Below the pieces are notes generated by a model. The model was not told the DNA's origin. It saw nothing but the letters and a program-made list of their open reading frames with translations, and did no database searches. The position numbers were made by a program, and so were the translations under genes. This document shows positions 16,397 through 25,994 of a DNA stretch of 36,996 nucleotides, one piece after another (the stretch's first letter is position 1; every line of letters starts with the position of its first letter). This DNA is from Rikenellaceae bacterium DTU001 (GTDB taxonomy: Bacteria > Bacteroidota > Bacteroidia > Bacteroidales > DTU049), in NCBI GenBank assembly GCA_001512885.1, contig LFSZ01000030.1, positions 13,046-50,041 on the forward strand. Direction: 5' to 3'.

Positions 16397-17437
16397 ATGT
16401 GTGAGAATGATTTAATATATATGCGTCGCTGTTTAAATCTTGCAAAAGAAGGACTTGGTTATGTTAGGTCAAATCCTTTAGTAGGTTGCGTTATCGTAAA
16501 GGATAATCATATCATTGGAGAAGGATTTCACCATGCATTTGGTAAACCACACGCAGAAATTGAAGCAATAAATAATGTAAAAGATAAATCACAAATAAAA
16601 AATAGCACTATATATATAAATTTAGAACCTTGCTCACATTATGGTAAAACTCCACCTTGTTCGCAATCTATCATAGATGTACAACCTCTTAGATTAGTAA
16701 TAGCAGATATAGACCCTAATCCATTAGTAAATAATAAAGGCAAAGAAATTTTAGAAAAAGCTGGTATCAAAGTTGATGTTGGCTTATGTAAAAATGAACA
16801 TAGACATTTGAATAGGCGTTTTTATACTTTTTATCAGAAAAATCGCCCCTATATTATACTTAAATGGGCACAAACACTAGATGGCTTCATTGCTCAAAAA
16901 AATCAACAATGTATTAAATGGATTAGTAATGACGCTAGCTTGCAATTAGTACATAAGTGGCGTACAGAGGAAATGGCAATACTTGTTGGTGCTGAAACAA
17001 TTAGATGTGACAATCCTCAATTGACTTCTAGACATTGGTATGGACACAATCCTATTAGATTAGTAGTTACTAATTCAAGTAATTTGCCAATTAATTCTAA
17101 TATTTTTAATGATCAAGCTGAAACTACAATTTTTTATAAAAATTTAATTAAACAATACCCTTCAAATATAGATCTAGTAAAAATAGAAAATGATTTTTTA
17201 GGTTCACTATTTGCTTACTGTTTAGAAAAAAACATAATATCTATTTTAGTTGAAGGTGGTGCTTCTACTTTAGATAATTTTATTAAACGTAATCTATGGG
17301 ATGAGGCAAGAGTGATAATAGGTAGCAATATTTTTGGTAATGGTAAAAAAGCCCCAATTATTGATGAATATAAATCATTTGACATTTTTGATCTTGAGGA
17401 TAATAAAATAATTCATTATTATAATGATACTTATTAA
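16397..17437 (+). CDS. ribD: bifunctional riboflavin deaminase/reductase RibD
   Basis: This protein catalyses the second and third steps of riboflavin synthesis: deamination of the pyrimidinone and reduction of the ribosyl group with NADPH. It is 346 residues from ATG 16397; the tracked TTG start at 16367 is less likely because no N-terminal extension is usual, and MRRCL at 16421 is another possibility. The zinc deaminase domain (1-145) has HAEIEA and PCSHYGKTPPC. The reductase domain (from about 150) begins RPYIILKWAQTLDGFIA and contains VEGGASTLDNFI. No other rib genes are next to it. Confidence 0.93.
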   Translation: MCENDLIYMRRCLNLAKEGLGYVRSNPLVGCVIVKDNHIIGEGFHHAFGKPHAEIEAINNVKDKSQIKNSTIYINLEPCSHYGKTPPCSQSIIDVQPLRLVIADIDPNPLVNNKGKEILEKAGIKVDVGLCKNEHRHLNRRFYTFYQKNRPYIILKWAQTLDGFIAQKNQQCIKWISNDASLQLVHKWRTEEMAILVGAETIRCDNPQLTSRHWYGHNPIRLVVTNSSNLPINSNIFNDQAETTIFYKNLIKQYPSNIDLVKIENDFLGSLFAYCLEKNIISILVEGGASTLDNFIKRNLWDEARVIIGSNIFGNGKKAPIIDEYKSFDIFDLEDNKIIHYYNDTY

Positions 17438-17579
17438 AAATAAATCCTACTCACAAATAAGCGCAACAGACAAGGTATGGGGTAAAAAAAGGGGAAGATA
17501 CTATAGAGTTTAGAAAGTAGTACATTGTTAGTTAGATTATTTGATTTTTATTTAGAAAAAATGTAAAAAAATATTTATA
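17438..17579. other. gap between ribD and dut
   Basis: No gene is seen. A purine-rich, less AT-rich patch around 17459-17505 (GGTATGGGG, AAAAGGGGAAG) stands out against the surroundings but matches nothing I recognise. Confidence 0.4.
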
Positions 17580-17611
17580 TTGTTTCTTTTAAAAAAATTA
17601 TCCTATTTTTG
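17580..17611 (+). promoter_or_regulatory. Bacteroidota-type promoter for dut
   Basis: A TTG at 17580-17582 is followed after 21 bases by TATTTTTG at 17604-17611. The box ends 20 bases before the dut ATG. Confidence 0.55.
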
Positions 17612-17631
17612 CAAATATAAAATGAAATTAT

Positions 17632-18066
17632 ATGATACAAATTAATGTCAAAAATATTTCACATCATCCATTGCCAGATTATGCTACACTGTTTAGTTCT
17701 GGTATGGATATATATGCTTATATAGACAATGAATTTGTAATGAAGCCTATGGAGCGTGCTTTAATATCGACAGGATTATATATAGAATTACCACCTGGTT
17801 ATGAAGCTCAGATACGTCCGCGCTCAGGTTTAGCAATTAAAAATGGTATAACAGTATTAAATACTCCTGGCACAATAGATGCAGATTATAGAGGCGAAGT
17901 AAAAGTAATACTAATTAATCTAAGTGATCAAAATTTTACAATTCATGATGGTGATAGGATAGCACAAATGGTTATTCAAAAAATCGAAAGAGCATTATGG
18001 AGAGAAGTAGATGAAATAAGTGATAGTGAAAGAGGTGGAGGGGGCTTTGGGCACACTGGTAAATAA
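17632..18066 (+). CDS. dut: dUTP diphosphatase
   Basis: This 144-residue trimeric dUTPase converts dUTP to dUMP and PPi, keeping uracil out of DNA and feeding dTMP synthesis. The five family motifs are visible: SGMDIYA (24-30, usually AGADLRA), [11 protein letters not shown] (about 64-74), [15 protein letters not shown] (about 84-98), GDRIAQMV (about 109-116) and [10 protein letters not shown] (about 134-143, usually RG-x-GGFGSTG). The Ser to His change in the last motif is mild. It is followed after 23 bases by the sugar nucleotidyltransferase and is probably co-transcribed with it. Confidence 0.95.
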   Translation: MIQINVKNISHHPLPDYATLFSSGMDIYAYIDNEFVMKPMERALISTGLYIELPPGYEAQIRPRSGLAIKNGITVLNTPGTIDADYRGEVKVILINLSDQNFTIHDGDRIAQMVIQKIERALWREVDEISDSERGGGGFGHTGK

Positions 18067-18089
18067 TTAATCTTAAAATATTTGAATCT

Positions 18090-19097
18090 ATGAAAATTAT
18101 AATTCCAATGGCTGGTATAGGTAAAAGAATGAGACCACATACTCTCACTATACCTAAACCTTTGATTCCATTAGCAGGTAAACCAATAGTAGAGCGAATA
18201 ATAAACATTTTAATTGAATCATTAGATAGAGAAATTGATGAAATTGCCTTTGTTATTGGCGACTTCTCCGAAGAGATACAGCAACGGGTAGCAGATTTAG
18301 GTAACAAATTTAATATTAAAACTTCTATTTATCGTCAGAGTAGCCCACTGGGGACAGCTCATGCAGTTTTAGCAGCCGAGCCATCACTTAAAGGAGAAGT
18401 CATAGTTGCCTTTGCTGATACTTTATTTTTCTCTCAATTTAATTTAAAAAATATAGATGCAGATGGCATTATATGGACTTGTGAAGTTCCTAATCCTAAG
18501 GACTATGGAGTAGTAAAACTTGATGATGATGGTTGTGTAACTGAATTTTTTGAGAAACCTACTAATTTTATTAGCAATAAAGCTATTATTGGGTTATATT
18601 ATTTTAGAAATGCTGAAATATTAAAAAAATCTTTATTTAAATTAATAGAAAATGATCAAAAAGTTAATGGTGAATACCAATTAACAGATGCACTACAATA
18701 TATGATAGAAAATGGATACAAGATAAAAGCTCAAAACGTAGATGAATGGTTGGATTGTGGTAACAAAAATGCAACTTTAATAGCTCATAAAAGAATTTTG
18801 GAACGTTATCCTGATGAAAGTAAAGTAAATGAAAGCGTTAAATGCAAAAACGCTATCATAGTACCACCTTGTTACATAGAAGAAGATGTGATCTTAGAAA
18901 ACTCTATAGTAGGACCTTTTGTTAGTATTGGCAAAGATTGTATAATCTCACATTCTATCATTACTAATTCTATTATTCAAAATAATGTTAAATTATCTAA
19001 TGTTAATATTGATAATTCTATGATAGGTAAATATGTAGATTATAATGATAGTTATGATGAGTTAAACATTGGAGATTATTCTGAAATGAACAAATGA
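18090..19097 (+). CDS. sugar-phosphate nucleotidyltransferase
   Basis: This 335-residue protein has the nucleotidyltransferase signature IIPMAGIGKRMRPHTLTIPK (residues 4-23) followed by PLIPLAGKPIVERII. A metal-binding aspartate is likely in VIVAFADTLFF. The C-terminal 90 residues (NAIIVPPCYIEEDVILENSI...) show the hexapeptide repeats of a left-handed beta helix. The type makes NDP-sugars from sugar 1-phosphates, such as dTDP-glucose or GDP-mannose for envelope polysaccharides. The exact sugar and nucleotide cannot be read from the sequence. The gene converges with mreD. Confidence 0.85.
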   Translation: MKIIIPMAGIGKRMRPHTLTIPKPLIPLAGKPIVERIINILIESLDREIDEIAFVIGDFSEEIQQRVADLGNKFNIKTSIYRQSSPLGTAHAVLAAEPSLKGEVIVAFADTLFFSQFNLKNIDADGIIWTCEVPNPKDYGVVKLDDDGCVTEFFEKPTNFISNKAIIGLYYFRNAEILKKSLFKLIENDQKVNGEYQLTDALQYMIENGYKIKAQNVDEWLDCGNKNATLIAHKRILERYPDESKVNESVKCKNAIIVPPCYIEEDVILENSIVGPFVSIGKDCIISHSIITNSIIQNNVKLSNVNIDNSMIGKYVDYNDSYDELNIGDYSEMNK

Positions 19098-19116
19098 AAT
19101 TATTAGCATATAAATA

Positions 19117-19136
19117 ATAAATAAAAGTTTATTTAT
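19117..19136. terminator. possible bidirectional terminator between convergent genes
   Basis: ATAAATAAA and TTTATTTAT form a 9-bp AT-only stem around AG, between the nucleotidyltransferase and mreD stop codons. A role is supported by position only. Confidence 0.4.
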
Positions 19137-19165
19137 ATGATTAAATTATTTGATACTAGAGTATA

Positions 19166-19705
19166 TTATTCGCTAGCTCTACCAATAGCTTCTTTATGAA
19201 ATAATAATGAACGTATAAGTTCGGCTATACAAATAAATAAAATTGAAAAGAATATTTCTTTGATAATAAATAATAATCTTAGATACATCCAAGTAGTGAA
19301 GTACTCAATAATAGCAGTAGTAAATGAAAATATTATTGTAAAAATCGTAATATAGAGTAGAAAACCTGGCCAGCCTAGAAGATCTGAATTAGCATAAAGT
19401 AGCTTATCTGCTTTTCGATACTTATTAAATTGTGGTAATCTAAAATAGTAATATTGTAAAAACATTAATAATGTAGATGCAAAAGCATATAATCCATAAG
19501 TAAATGTAAATAAATCTCTAAGCATACCTATAGCAAAACCGATTAATAGTAATAGTGTTTTATTGTAATTAAATGGTATAAGGCATAAAAAAATATATAT
19601 AAACAAATTAATCTGTATACCCCACGATAATGGTAAATGATCTAATATTAGTATTTGAATAAAAAAAATCAGAAAAGCAAATAATGTTTTTTTGAAGGTA
19701 GACAT
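19166..19705 (-). CDS. mreD: rod shape-determining protein MreD
   Basis: This 179-residue protein is almost entirely hydrophobic, with about five or six membrane helices (first at about 8-30, LFAFLIFFIQILILDHLPLS). Sequence alone is weak, since MreD evolves fast, but position directly after mreC (4-bp gap) in a purH-mreBC run makes the call safe. It acts with MreC at the inner membrane as part of the elongation machinery. Unlike in many Bacteroidota, no pbp2 or rodA follows; the operon ends facing the nucleotidyltransferase. Confidence 0.85.
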   Translation of the reverse strand: MSTFKKTLFAFLIFFIQILILDHLPLSWGIQINLFIYIFLCLIPFNYNKTLLLLIGFAIGMLRDLFTFTYGLYAFASTLLMFLQYYYFRLPQFNKYRKADKLLYANSDLLGWPGFLLYITIFTIIFSFTTAIIEYFTTWMYLRLLFIIKEIFFSILFICIAELIRSLLFHKEAIGRASE

Positions 19706-19709
19706 TTAT

Positions 19710-20537
19710 TTATTTATTTTGATATAATATATTTATTTCATCACTATCTAAGCAAACTACAGTATAAGTGTAATAGACACTTATTAAATCTTCTAAATAT
19801 CTAAATTTGTAGCGTTTAGTTTGGTAAATATTATCAGAGGTTTTTGCTGTTATAATGCCGATAGGTATACCAGGCGGAAACAAAGTAGAATAATGACTTG
19901 TATAAATAGTATCGTTTATATTAATTTTTACTGTAAAAGGTACATTTATTATTTCTCCATTATTGGGCGTATGCATATCCCATTGAGCGATGCCGACATA
20001 ATTATTTTTAATAGCAGCAGAAATTTTAACATCTGGATGCATATATGTTTTGACTAAAGAATATCGTTCGGATACCCAAGTTATTACACCTAATATGCCT
20101 TTAGGAGTAAAAACTCCGCTATTTTCTTTTATTCCATCCCTTTTGCCTTTGTCTATAACAGCATAATTTTTAGATTCATGCAAAGTCATTGATATCAATC
20201 GTGCAGGTAAAAATTGATATAATTGTTTTGATGTATCTGAAATTAAATAATCAACTTGATTATCAGATATACATCGAATATTTACATATTGATTATTTTT
20301 ATTATACAAATTAATATTTTCATAAAATAATGCTTCATTTTCTTTTTTTAGATGCATATAATGAGATAAATCTTTTGAAAAGCTATTAATAGGATTGGTA
20401 ATAAATGAAGATATTTGAAAAAAATATCCTTTGTGAATTTCAGAATTATAAATATATAGCCATAAAGAAAAAATAGATAATATTAAAAATACAATAAAAA
20501 AATTATATTTTTTAAATAATTTGAGCCAGTTCCACAT
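19710..20537 (-). CDS. mreC: rod shape-determining protein MreC
   Basis: This 275-residue protein has one N-terminal membrane helix (about 13-30, FFIVFLILSIFSLWLYI), a short coiled coil (about 60-80, LKKENEALFYENINLYNKNN) and a periplasmic beta domain with the family stretch AVIDKGKRDGIKENSGVFTP and GILGVIT. It bridges cytoplasmic MreB and the periplasmic wall-synthesis enzymes. It starts three bases after mreB, consistent with one transcript. Confidence 0.93.
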   Translation of the reverse strand: MWNWLKLFKKYNFFIVFLILSIFSLWLYIYNSEIHKGYFFQISSFITNPINSFSKDLSHYMHLKKENEALFYENINLYNKNNQYVNIRCISDNQVDYLISDTSKQLYQFLPARLISMTLHESKNYAVIDKGKRDGIKENSGVFTPKGILGVITWVSERYSLVKTYMHPDVKISAAIKNNYVGIAQWDMHTPNNGEIINVPFTVKININDTIYTSHYSTLFPPGIPIGIITAKTSDNIYQTKRYKFRYLEDLISVYYTYTVVCLDSDEINILYQNK

Positions 20538-20540
20538 GTA

Positions 20541-21560
20541 CTAAATTAGAAAGGGAAATTTATTAAAATTTTTAAGAGCTACACTAGCACCGCGAGCTAC
20601 TGCTAATAAAGGATCATCGCCAGCCTTTACTTTTAGTTTGATGCGGGTAGATAATCTTTTATCTAAACCACGTAAAAGGGCACCACCACCTGTTAGGTAA
20701 ATGCCGTTTTGCAAAATGTCGGCAGATAATTCTGGAGGTGTATATTCTAAAGCATTAATTACTGTATTTTCGATTTTAGAAATAGTTTTATCGATAGCAT
20801 GAGCTATCTCTTCGTGATTTACATGCACTGAGCGAGGAATACCTGTGATAATATCTCTGCCATTTACTTCCATAGGCTCTGGTGGATTTTCAATATTTGG
20901 AATAGCGGCACCTACTTCGATTTTTATACGTTCTGCTGTTCTTTCACCGATACTTAGATTGTGAGCACGTCTCATATAATCTTGGATATCTTCATTTAAT
21001 TCATTACCACCAATTCTAATACTTTTATTACTTACAATGCCTCCTAAAGCTATTACTGCCACTTCAGTAGTGCCGCCTCCTATGTCTACAATCATATTGC
21101 CATAATTATCTAATACATCTATTCCTATACCTAGTGCAGCAGCCATAGGTTCATGAATTAGTTTTACTTCTTTAGCGCCAGCTTGTTCAGCAGAATCGTG
21201 TACAGCACGCATCTCTACCTCTGTGATACCACTTGGTATACCTATTACCATTCGATAGCTATAGTTTATTATTGTATTTTTCCAAGGTATCATTTTTATA
21301 AATTCTCTTATCATAATCTCAGCAGCATAGAAATCAGCTATAACGCCATCTCTCAAAGGGATTATAGTCTTTATATGTTCATGTGTTTTGCCATGCATCA
21401 TCATAGCTTTTTTGCCAACTGCAATCACTGTATTTGTAATATTATCTATCGCTACTATAGAAGGCTCATTTACTACTACTTTATCATTATATAATATTAT
21501 TGTGTTAGCTGTACCTAAGTCTACCGCTATTTCTTTTGTTAAAAAATTAAATAAAGCCAT
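20541..21560 (-). CDS. mreB: rod shape-determining protein MreB
   Basis: This 339-residue bacterial actin forms membrane-associated filaments that guide lateral wall growth. The ATP-binding motifs are clear: AVDLGTANTIILYNDKVVVN (about 12-31), DIGGGTTEVAVIALGG (about 165-180) and LTGGGALLRGLD (about 290-301). Length and sequence are typical. It lies 16 bases after purH and is followed by mreC and mreD, a common order in Bacteroidota. Confidence 0.97.
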   Translation of the reverse strand: MALFNFLTKEIAVDLGTANTIILYNDKVVVNEPSIVAIDNITNTVIAVGKKAMMMHGKTHEHIKTIIPLRDGVIADFYAAEIMIREFIKMIPWKNTIINYSYRMVIGIPSGITEVEMRAVHDSAEQAGAKEVKLIHEPMAAALGIGIDVLDNYGNMIVDIGGGTTEVAVIALGGIVSNKSIRIGGNELNEDIQDYMRRAHNLSIGERTAERIKIEVGAAIPNIENPPEPMEVNGRDIITGIPRSVHVNHEEIAHAIDKTISKIENTVINALEYTPPELSADILQNGIYLTGGGALLRGLDKRLSTRIKLKVKAGDDPLLAVARGASVALKNFNKFPFLI

Positions 21561-21576
21561 CTTATTCCTTTATTTT

Positions 21577-23100
21577 TTAATGTTTAAAATTCCTTATTTT
21601 TGTGAATGACAAAATTATATCATTTTCTTGACAAAAAGATATAATATTTTTGTCATGTATAGATCCACCTGGTTCTACTACAGCGACTATACCATTTTGA
21701 TAAGCTAAATCTATACTATCTGTGAAGGGAAAAAAACCATCACTAGCCAATATAGCTCCAGTGAGATCATGACCAAATGTTTTTGCTTTTTCTATTGCTA
21801 TCCTAGTAGAATCTACTCTACTTGGTTGACCACATCCCATACCTAGTAACTGATTATCTTTGACTATAGTAATAGCGTTTGATTTTAAGTACTTGACAAT
21901 AGATACTCCTAATTTCATGTCATCTATTAATTTATTATTCAATTTTTCATTTTTCACTATCCATTCCCACTTAGATGAATCTGGGATGTAATCATCTCTT
22001 TGCTGTACTAAACTACCACCTAAGACGCTTCGCCATTGCCAATTATTAGGCTTAGTTTCAGAGATAGAAAGTAAAATTCTATTTTTTTTGATTGATAATT
22101 TCTCTATTTGACCTTTTGTAAAATGAGGTACTATAAGCACTTCAAAAAATAAACTATTTAATTTTTCTATTGTGGCATCATCTATGGGAGTATTGAAAGC
22201 AAAAATACCACCATAAGCAGAAACAGGATCCCCAGCGAGAGCTCTATCGAAAGCATCTATTGGACTTTTGCCTATGGCTACACCGCAGGGGTTAGTATGT
22301 TTCACTACTACACAAGATGGTTGATTTAGCTCATTTACTAGTAACCATGCACTATCTATATCTAAAAAATTATTATAGGACAATTCTTTGCCGTGATGTT
22401 TTTCGTATCTCATGCTCTCATCATGTAGAAAAAAAGCCTGTTGATGTGGATTCTCGCCATATCTAAGAGGAGTTACCAAATTTTTACTAATGATTTTGCT
22501 TTCTTGTGCTAAATAAGGTTGTGAAAACCATTGAAATATTGTAGCATCATACATCGTTACGATAGCAAAAGAATTCTTAGCTAAATGACGCCTGTCATGC
22601 TCTTCACTATATCCATTTTTTATACACTCAAAGAAATGAGGATAGTCTCTGCTATCAGCTGCTACAAGCACATCTTTGAAATTCTTTGCCGCAGCACGTA
22701 TGAGTGTGATACCACCAATATCTATCTTTTCTATTATTTCAGATTCATCTATACTTGTTTTTATGGTTTCTGCAAAAGGATAAAGATCCACTAAAACTGC
22801 ATCTATTTCTTCTAAATTATACTTTTTGGCTTCTTTTTTATCATTTTCATTATCTCTTCTGAGTAATATGCCTCCTATAATAACTGGATGTAGGGTTTTA
22901 ACTCGTCCATCTAAGAGGGCTGGATAATTAGTCAAATTGTCAATTTCTATTACATTTATTCCATTTTCATTGAGAAATTTACTAGTACCACCAGTACTTA
23001 TTATTTTACCTTTGTAATTTTTCAAGATATTTAGATAGGGTAGGAGAACGTCCTTATTATAAACAGAAATTAATACTGAATTTATTGTTTTAATAGACAT
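21577..23100 (-). CDS. purH: bifunctional AICAR formyltransferase / IMP cyclohydrolase
   Basis: This protein carries out the last two steps of de novo purine synthesis, from AICAR to IMP. It has 507 residues. The N-terminal cyclohydrolase (MGS-like) domain (1-about 125) has STGGTSKFL and GRVKTLHP. The formyltransferase domain includes RYGENPHQQAFF, VVKHTNPCGVAIG (the catalytic Lys-His pair), DPVSAYGGIFAFN and ASDGFFPFTDS. Length is normal. It heads the run into mreBCD and has its own TAnnTTTG box. Confidence 0.97.
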   Translation of the reverse strand: MSIKTINSVLISVYNKDVLLPYLNILKNYKGKIISTGGTSKFLNENGINVIEIDNLTNYPALLDGRVKTLHPVIIGGILLRRDNENDKKEAKKYNLEEIDAVLVDLYPFAETIKTSIDESEIIEKIDIGGITLIRAAAKNFKDVLVAADSRDYPHFFECIKNGYSEEHDRRHLAKNSFAIVTMYDATIFQWFSQPYLAQESKIISKNLVTPLRYGENPHQQAFFLHDESMRYEKHHGKELSYNNFLDIDSAWLLVNELNQPSCVVVKHTNPCGVAIGKSPIDAFDRALAGDPVSAYGGIFAFNTPIDDATIEKLNSLFFEVLIVPHFTKGQIEKLSIKKNRILLSISETKPNNWQWRSVLGGSLVQQRDDYIPDSSKWEWIVKNEKLNNKLIDDMKLGVSIVKYLKSNAITIVKDNQLLGMGCGQPSRVDSTRIAIEKAKTFGHDLTGAILASDGFFPFTDSIDLAYQNGIVAVVEPGGSIHDKNIISFCQENDIILSFTKIRNFKH

Positions 23101-23107
23101 TTTTTTG

Positions 23108-23115
23108 CAAAGATA
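23108..23115 (-). promoter_or_regulatory. -7 element for purH-mreBCD
   Basis: On the minus strand this reads TATCTTTG, seven bases before the purH ATG. It would give an almost leaderless transcript. The 140-bp gap to rnfA also holds AT-rich inverted repeats that could end the rnf transcript, such as TTTTAATTAAAA near 23150. Confidence 0.45.
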
Positions 23116-23240
23116 AAAAAAGAAAATTGTATTTTAAATTTTAATTATATTTTAATTAAAATATTTAGTATTTAAAATCTTCAGAGAATAAAGCCGAACT
23201 ATTTAGAATTTATTATTCTTATGTTATTTATTAATTATTT

Positions 23241-23813
23241 TTAAATAATTCCAGTAAATCCCATAAATGCTAAAGACAAGATACCAGCAAGTATCAAGGC
23301 TATAGGAACACCTTGAAATGCTTTTGGAATATTCGAAAATTCTAATCTCTCCCTTAGACCAGCCATTATTATTAATGCTAAGCCAAAACCAATACCAATA
23401 GATATAGCGTAGACTATCGATTCTCCAAGATTATAATTTTTTGTAATTACTAATAAAGCTACACCTAATACAGCACAATTAGTAGTAATCAGAGGCAAAT
23501 AGATGCCGAGAGCTTGGTATAATGGTTGAGAAATTTTTTTAATAATAATTTCTACCATTTGCACTAAAGATGCTATCACTAAAATAAAAGCAATAGTTTG
23601 CAAATATTCTAAATGCAAAGGAGCTAATATGCCATAATAAACTAAGTAAGTAACTAAGGTAGCTAATGTAAGGACAAATACTACTGCTGCCCCCATACCG
23701 ACAGCTGTACTCATTTTTTGTGATACACCTAAAAATGGGCAAATACCTAAAAATTGTGTTAATACAACATTAGATACAAAAATTGCTGATATTATAATAA
23801 TTAAATATTCCAT
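23241..23813 (-). CDS. rnfA: Rnf complex subunit RnfA
   Basis: This 190-residue integral membrane subunit of the ferredoxin:NAD+ oxidoreductase has six membrane helices. Family stretches are FVSNVVLTQFLGICPFLGVS near the N-terminus and LPLITTNCAVLGVALLV in the middle; the conserved Cys residues (about 25 and 113) are placed to hold a membrane Fe-S cluster with RnfE. It is the last gene of rnfBCDGEA, two bases after rnfE. Confidence 0.96.
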   Translation of the reverse strand: MEYLIIIISAIFVSNVVLTQFLGICPFLGVSQKMSTAVGMGAAVVFVLTLATLVTYLVYYGILAPLHLEYLQTIAFILVIASLVQMVEIIIKKISQPLYQALGIYLPLITTNCAVLGVALLVITKNYNLGESIVYAISIGIGFGLALIIMAGLRERLEFSNIPKAFQGVPIALILAGILSLAFMGFTGII

Positions 23814-23815
23814 TA

Positions 23816-24427
23816 CTAATTATTTTTTGGTTTATTAGACATTTTATTTTTATATAAATTATTCAATGCCATTAATATTCCTAATGTTAAAAAAGCGCCA
23901 GGTGCTAAAATAAAAACTAAAATACCATCAGATGTAGGAGCTATAAATTTGTATCCAAATATACTGCCTGCACCGAGGATTTCTCTTATCATACCTAAAA
24001 CTGTTAGAATCAATGTAAATCCCACTCCCATCCCCAAGCCATCTATTAATGATGATAAGACATTGTTTTTAGAAGCAAAGGCTTCGGCTCTACCCAATAC
24101 GATACAATTAACAACTATTAATGGTATAAAGATGCCTAAAGCTTTATATAAATCAGGTACAAAAGCATGCATCACCATATCTATAATAGTTACAAAAGTA
24201 GCTATTATAACTATAAAAACAGGAATGCGAATGATTTTAGGAACAATTTTACGAATAGATGAAATTATTACATTACTTAATGTTAAAACAAAAGTAAAAG
24301 CTAAGCCCATTGCTAATCCATTTATTGCAGAAGAAGTAACGGCTAAGGTAGGACACATACCCAAAACTAATACTAATACTGGATTTTCTTTTAATATTCC
24401 TTTTGAAAAATTTTGCCACTGATTCAT
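23816..24427 (-). CDS. rnfE: Rnf complex subunit RnfE
   Basis: This 203-residue homologue of RnfA is also an integral membrane subunit. FSKGILKENPVLVLVLGMCP and FIPLIVVNCIVLGRAEAFAS are typical, including the two conserved cysteines. It lies between rnfG (4-bp gap) and rnfA (2-bp gap). Confidence 0.96.
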   Translation of the reverse strand: MNQWQNFSKGILKENPVLVLVLGMCPTLAVTSSAINGLAMGLAFTFVLTLSNVIISSIRKIVPKIIRIPVFIVIIATFVTIIDMVMHAFVPDLYKALGIFIPLIVVNCIVLGRAEAFASKNNVLSSLIDGLGMGVGFTLILTVLGMIREILGAGSIFGYKFIAPTSDGILVFILAPGAFLTLGILMALNNLYKNKMSNKPKNN

Positions 24428-24431
24428 AATT

Positions 24432-25004
24432 TTATTCTCCTCCTTTCCACGCTTTCAATGATCTATATGCTCTATCTACAGCATCACAAAAAGCTCGAGA
24501 TGAGATAGTAGAGGCGGTGATAGCATCTACATCCCCATTATCTTTTTTTACTGATAACTTAAATTTTTCTGGATTTTTACCTCTGAATTGATCTTTAAAA
24601 TCAGATTGAGTAATTTTTTCGCCTAAACCAGGAGTTTCAGCATGACTCAAAACCTGTGTATTGATAATAGTAAGGGTGGTATCGAAACCCACCATTAACT
24701 CTATTTTACCATTAAACCCTTGCATCGTATATGTACTGACTGCATAGCCTACTATTTGACCATTGTATGATGCTTCAAAAACTTTAAGTGAATCTTCGCC
24801 ATCGATGTTTGGGATATAAAAAGTTTTTAAATCAGAAAAAGACGGTAATACTTCTCTTAGTGCATCTTTTTCTTTTTGTTGTTGAGCTTTTTGTATGGGG
24901 CCTGTAGTAATTAAATTAATCAAAGCCAACATTATAGCAGCTACAGCTGCAATGATAAAAAGTGTAAGTGCTAAATTTGATAAACTTGATTCTCTTTTAC
25001 TCAT
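24432..25004 (-). CDS. rnfG: Rnf complex subunit RnfG (covalent FMN)
   Basis: This 190-residue subunit has one N-terminal membrane helix (about 10-32) and a periplasmic FMN-binding domain. The flavinylation motif usually reads S-G-A-T-I-S-S; here it is TASTISS (about 162-168), keeping the acceptor Thr. GYAVSTYTMQGFNGKIELMV is the typical domain core, and HAETPGLGEKI is also present. Its start overlaps the rnfD stop by four bases. No apbE flavin transferase gene lies in the window, so one is expected elsewhere. Confidence 0.93.
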   Translation of the reverse strand: MSKRESSLSNLALTLFIIAAVAAIMLALINLITTGPIQKAQQQKEKDALREVLPSFSDLKTFYIPNIDGEDSLKVFEASYNGQIVGYAVSTYTMQGFNGKIELMVGFDTTLTIINTQVLSHAETPGLGEKITQSDFKDQFRGKNPEKFKLSVKKDNGDVDAITASTISSRAFCDAVDRAYRSLKAWKGGE

Positions 25005-25987
25005 GCTTTTACCTCCCCGAAATGTTTATATGATATTCTATCTATAAGTGGTACAAAGGCATTCATAATCAAAATAGAAAATGATACGCCCTCTGGGTAG
25101 GCACCAAAGAGCCTTATCAATGCCGTTAATACTCCACATCCTATGCCAAAAATTATTTGTCCTCTATACGATGTAGGTGATGTGACCATATCTGTAGCCA
25201 TAAAAAAAGCTCCCAAAATCAATCCACCTGTTAATAAATGAAATAATGGATCTGCGTATTTAGTAGGGTCTATCAACCAAAATATTCCAGTGAATATTAT
25301 CACGGTCAAAATATAGGATAGTGGAATATGCAAGGTAATAACTTTGCGATACAATAAATAAATAGCACCAATCAATAATAATATAGCCGAAACTTCTCCC
25401 ATACTTCCTCCCATATTGCCAAGCATCATATCTACATATGATGGCAATTCGCCAGTTTGACTAGCTGCTGATATAGAACCACTTTCTTTTAATATTCCTA
25501 ATGGTGTAGGTCCAGTAACTACATCTGACAATTGACCTGCTGATGCAATAGGCTTAGGCCATGAAGTCATATATACAGGAAATGAAATTAAAAGAAATAC
25601 TCGAGCTACAAGAGCAGGATTGAATAAATTTTGTCCTAAACCACCAAAGACCATTTTTCCTATACCAATAGCTATTAGCGAACCAATGATTACTACCCAA
25701 GTAGGTAGATTACTAGGCACATTAAAAGCTAAAAGCATACCTGTAACTATAGCAGAGAGATCATTGATAGTTGGCTTTTGCTTTAATAAAAATTTTTGAA
25801 TTAAATATTCGAAAATTAAACAAGTAACTACCGATACAAAAAATACTCTGACAGCACCTAATCCAAAAAAATAAAATGCGCCAAGTGTAGCGGGTATTAG
25901 AGCTATCACTACATCTAGCATAATACGCTGTACATTATCTTTAGCATATATATGAGGCGAGCCAGAGATTATAAATTTCTTATCCAT
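25001..25987 (-). CDS. rnfD: Rnf complex subunit RnfD (covalent FMN)
   Basis: This 328-residue membrane subunit has about eight to ten helices. The FMN attachment site, usually SGATPL, reads TGPTPLGIL at about 163-171, with the Thr kept. FNVPSNLPTWVVIIGSLIAI, FGGLGQNLFNPALVARVFLL and FFMATDMVTSPTS are family stretches. It follows rnfC after seven bases. Confidence 0.96.
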   Translation of the reverse strand: MDKKFIISGSPHIYAKDNVQRIMLDVVIALIPATLGAFYFFGLGAVRVFFVSVVTCLIFEYLIQKFLLKQKPTINDLSAIVTGMLLAFNVPSNLPTWVVIIGSLIAIGIGKMVFGGLGQNLFNPALVARVFLLISFPVYMTSWPKPIASAGQLSDVVTGPTPLGILKESGSISAASQTGELPSYVDMMLGNMGGSMGEVSAILLLIGAIYLLYRKVITLHIPLSYILTVIIFTGIFWLIDPTKYADPLFHLLTGGLILGAFFMATDMVTSPTSYRGQIIFGIGCGVLTALIRLFGAYPEGVSFSILIMNAFVPLIDRISYKHFGEVKA

Positions 25988-25994
25988 ATTTGTA

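Noticed and set aside
23949-24422. 157-residue plus-strand ORF opposite rnfE, and other long antisense ORFs such as 14128-14478 (-) and 15040-15360 (-)
   Set aside because: They mirror well-identified genes in a shifted frame, have no family motifs and no start signals.
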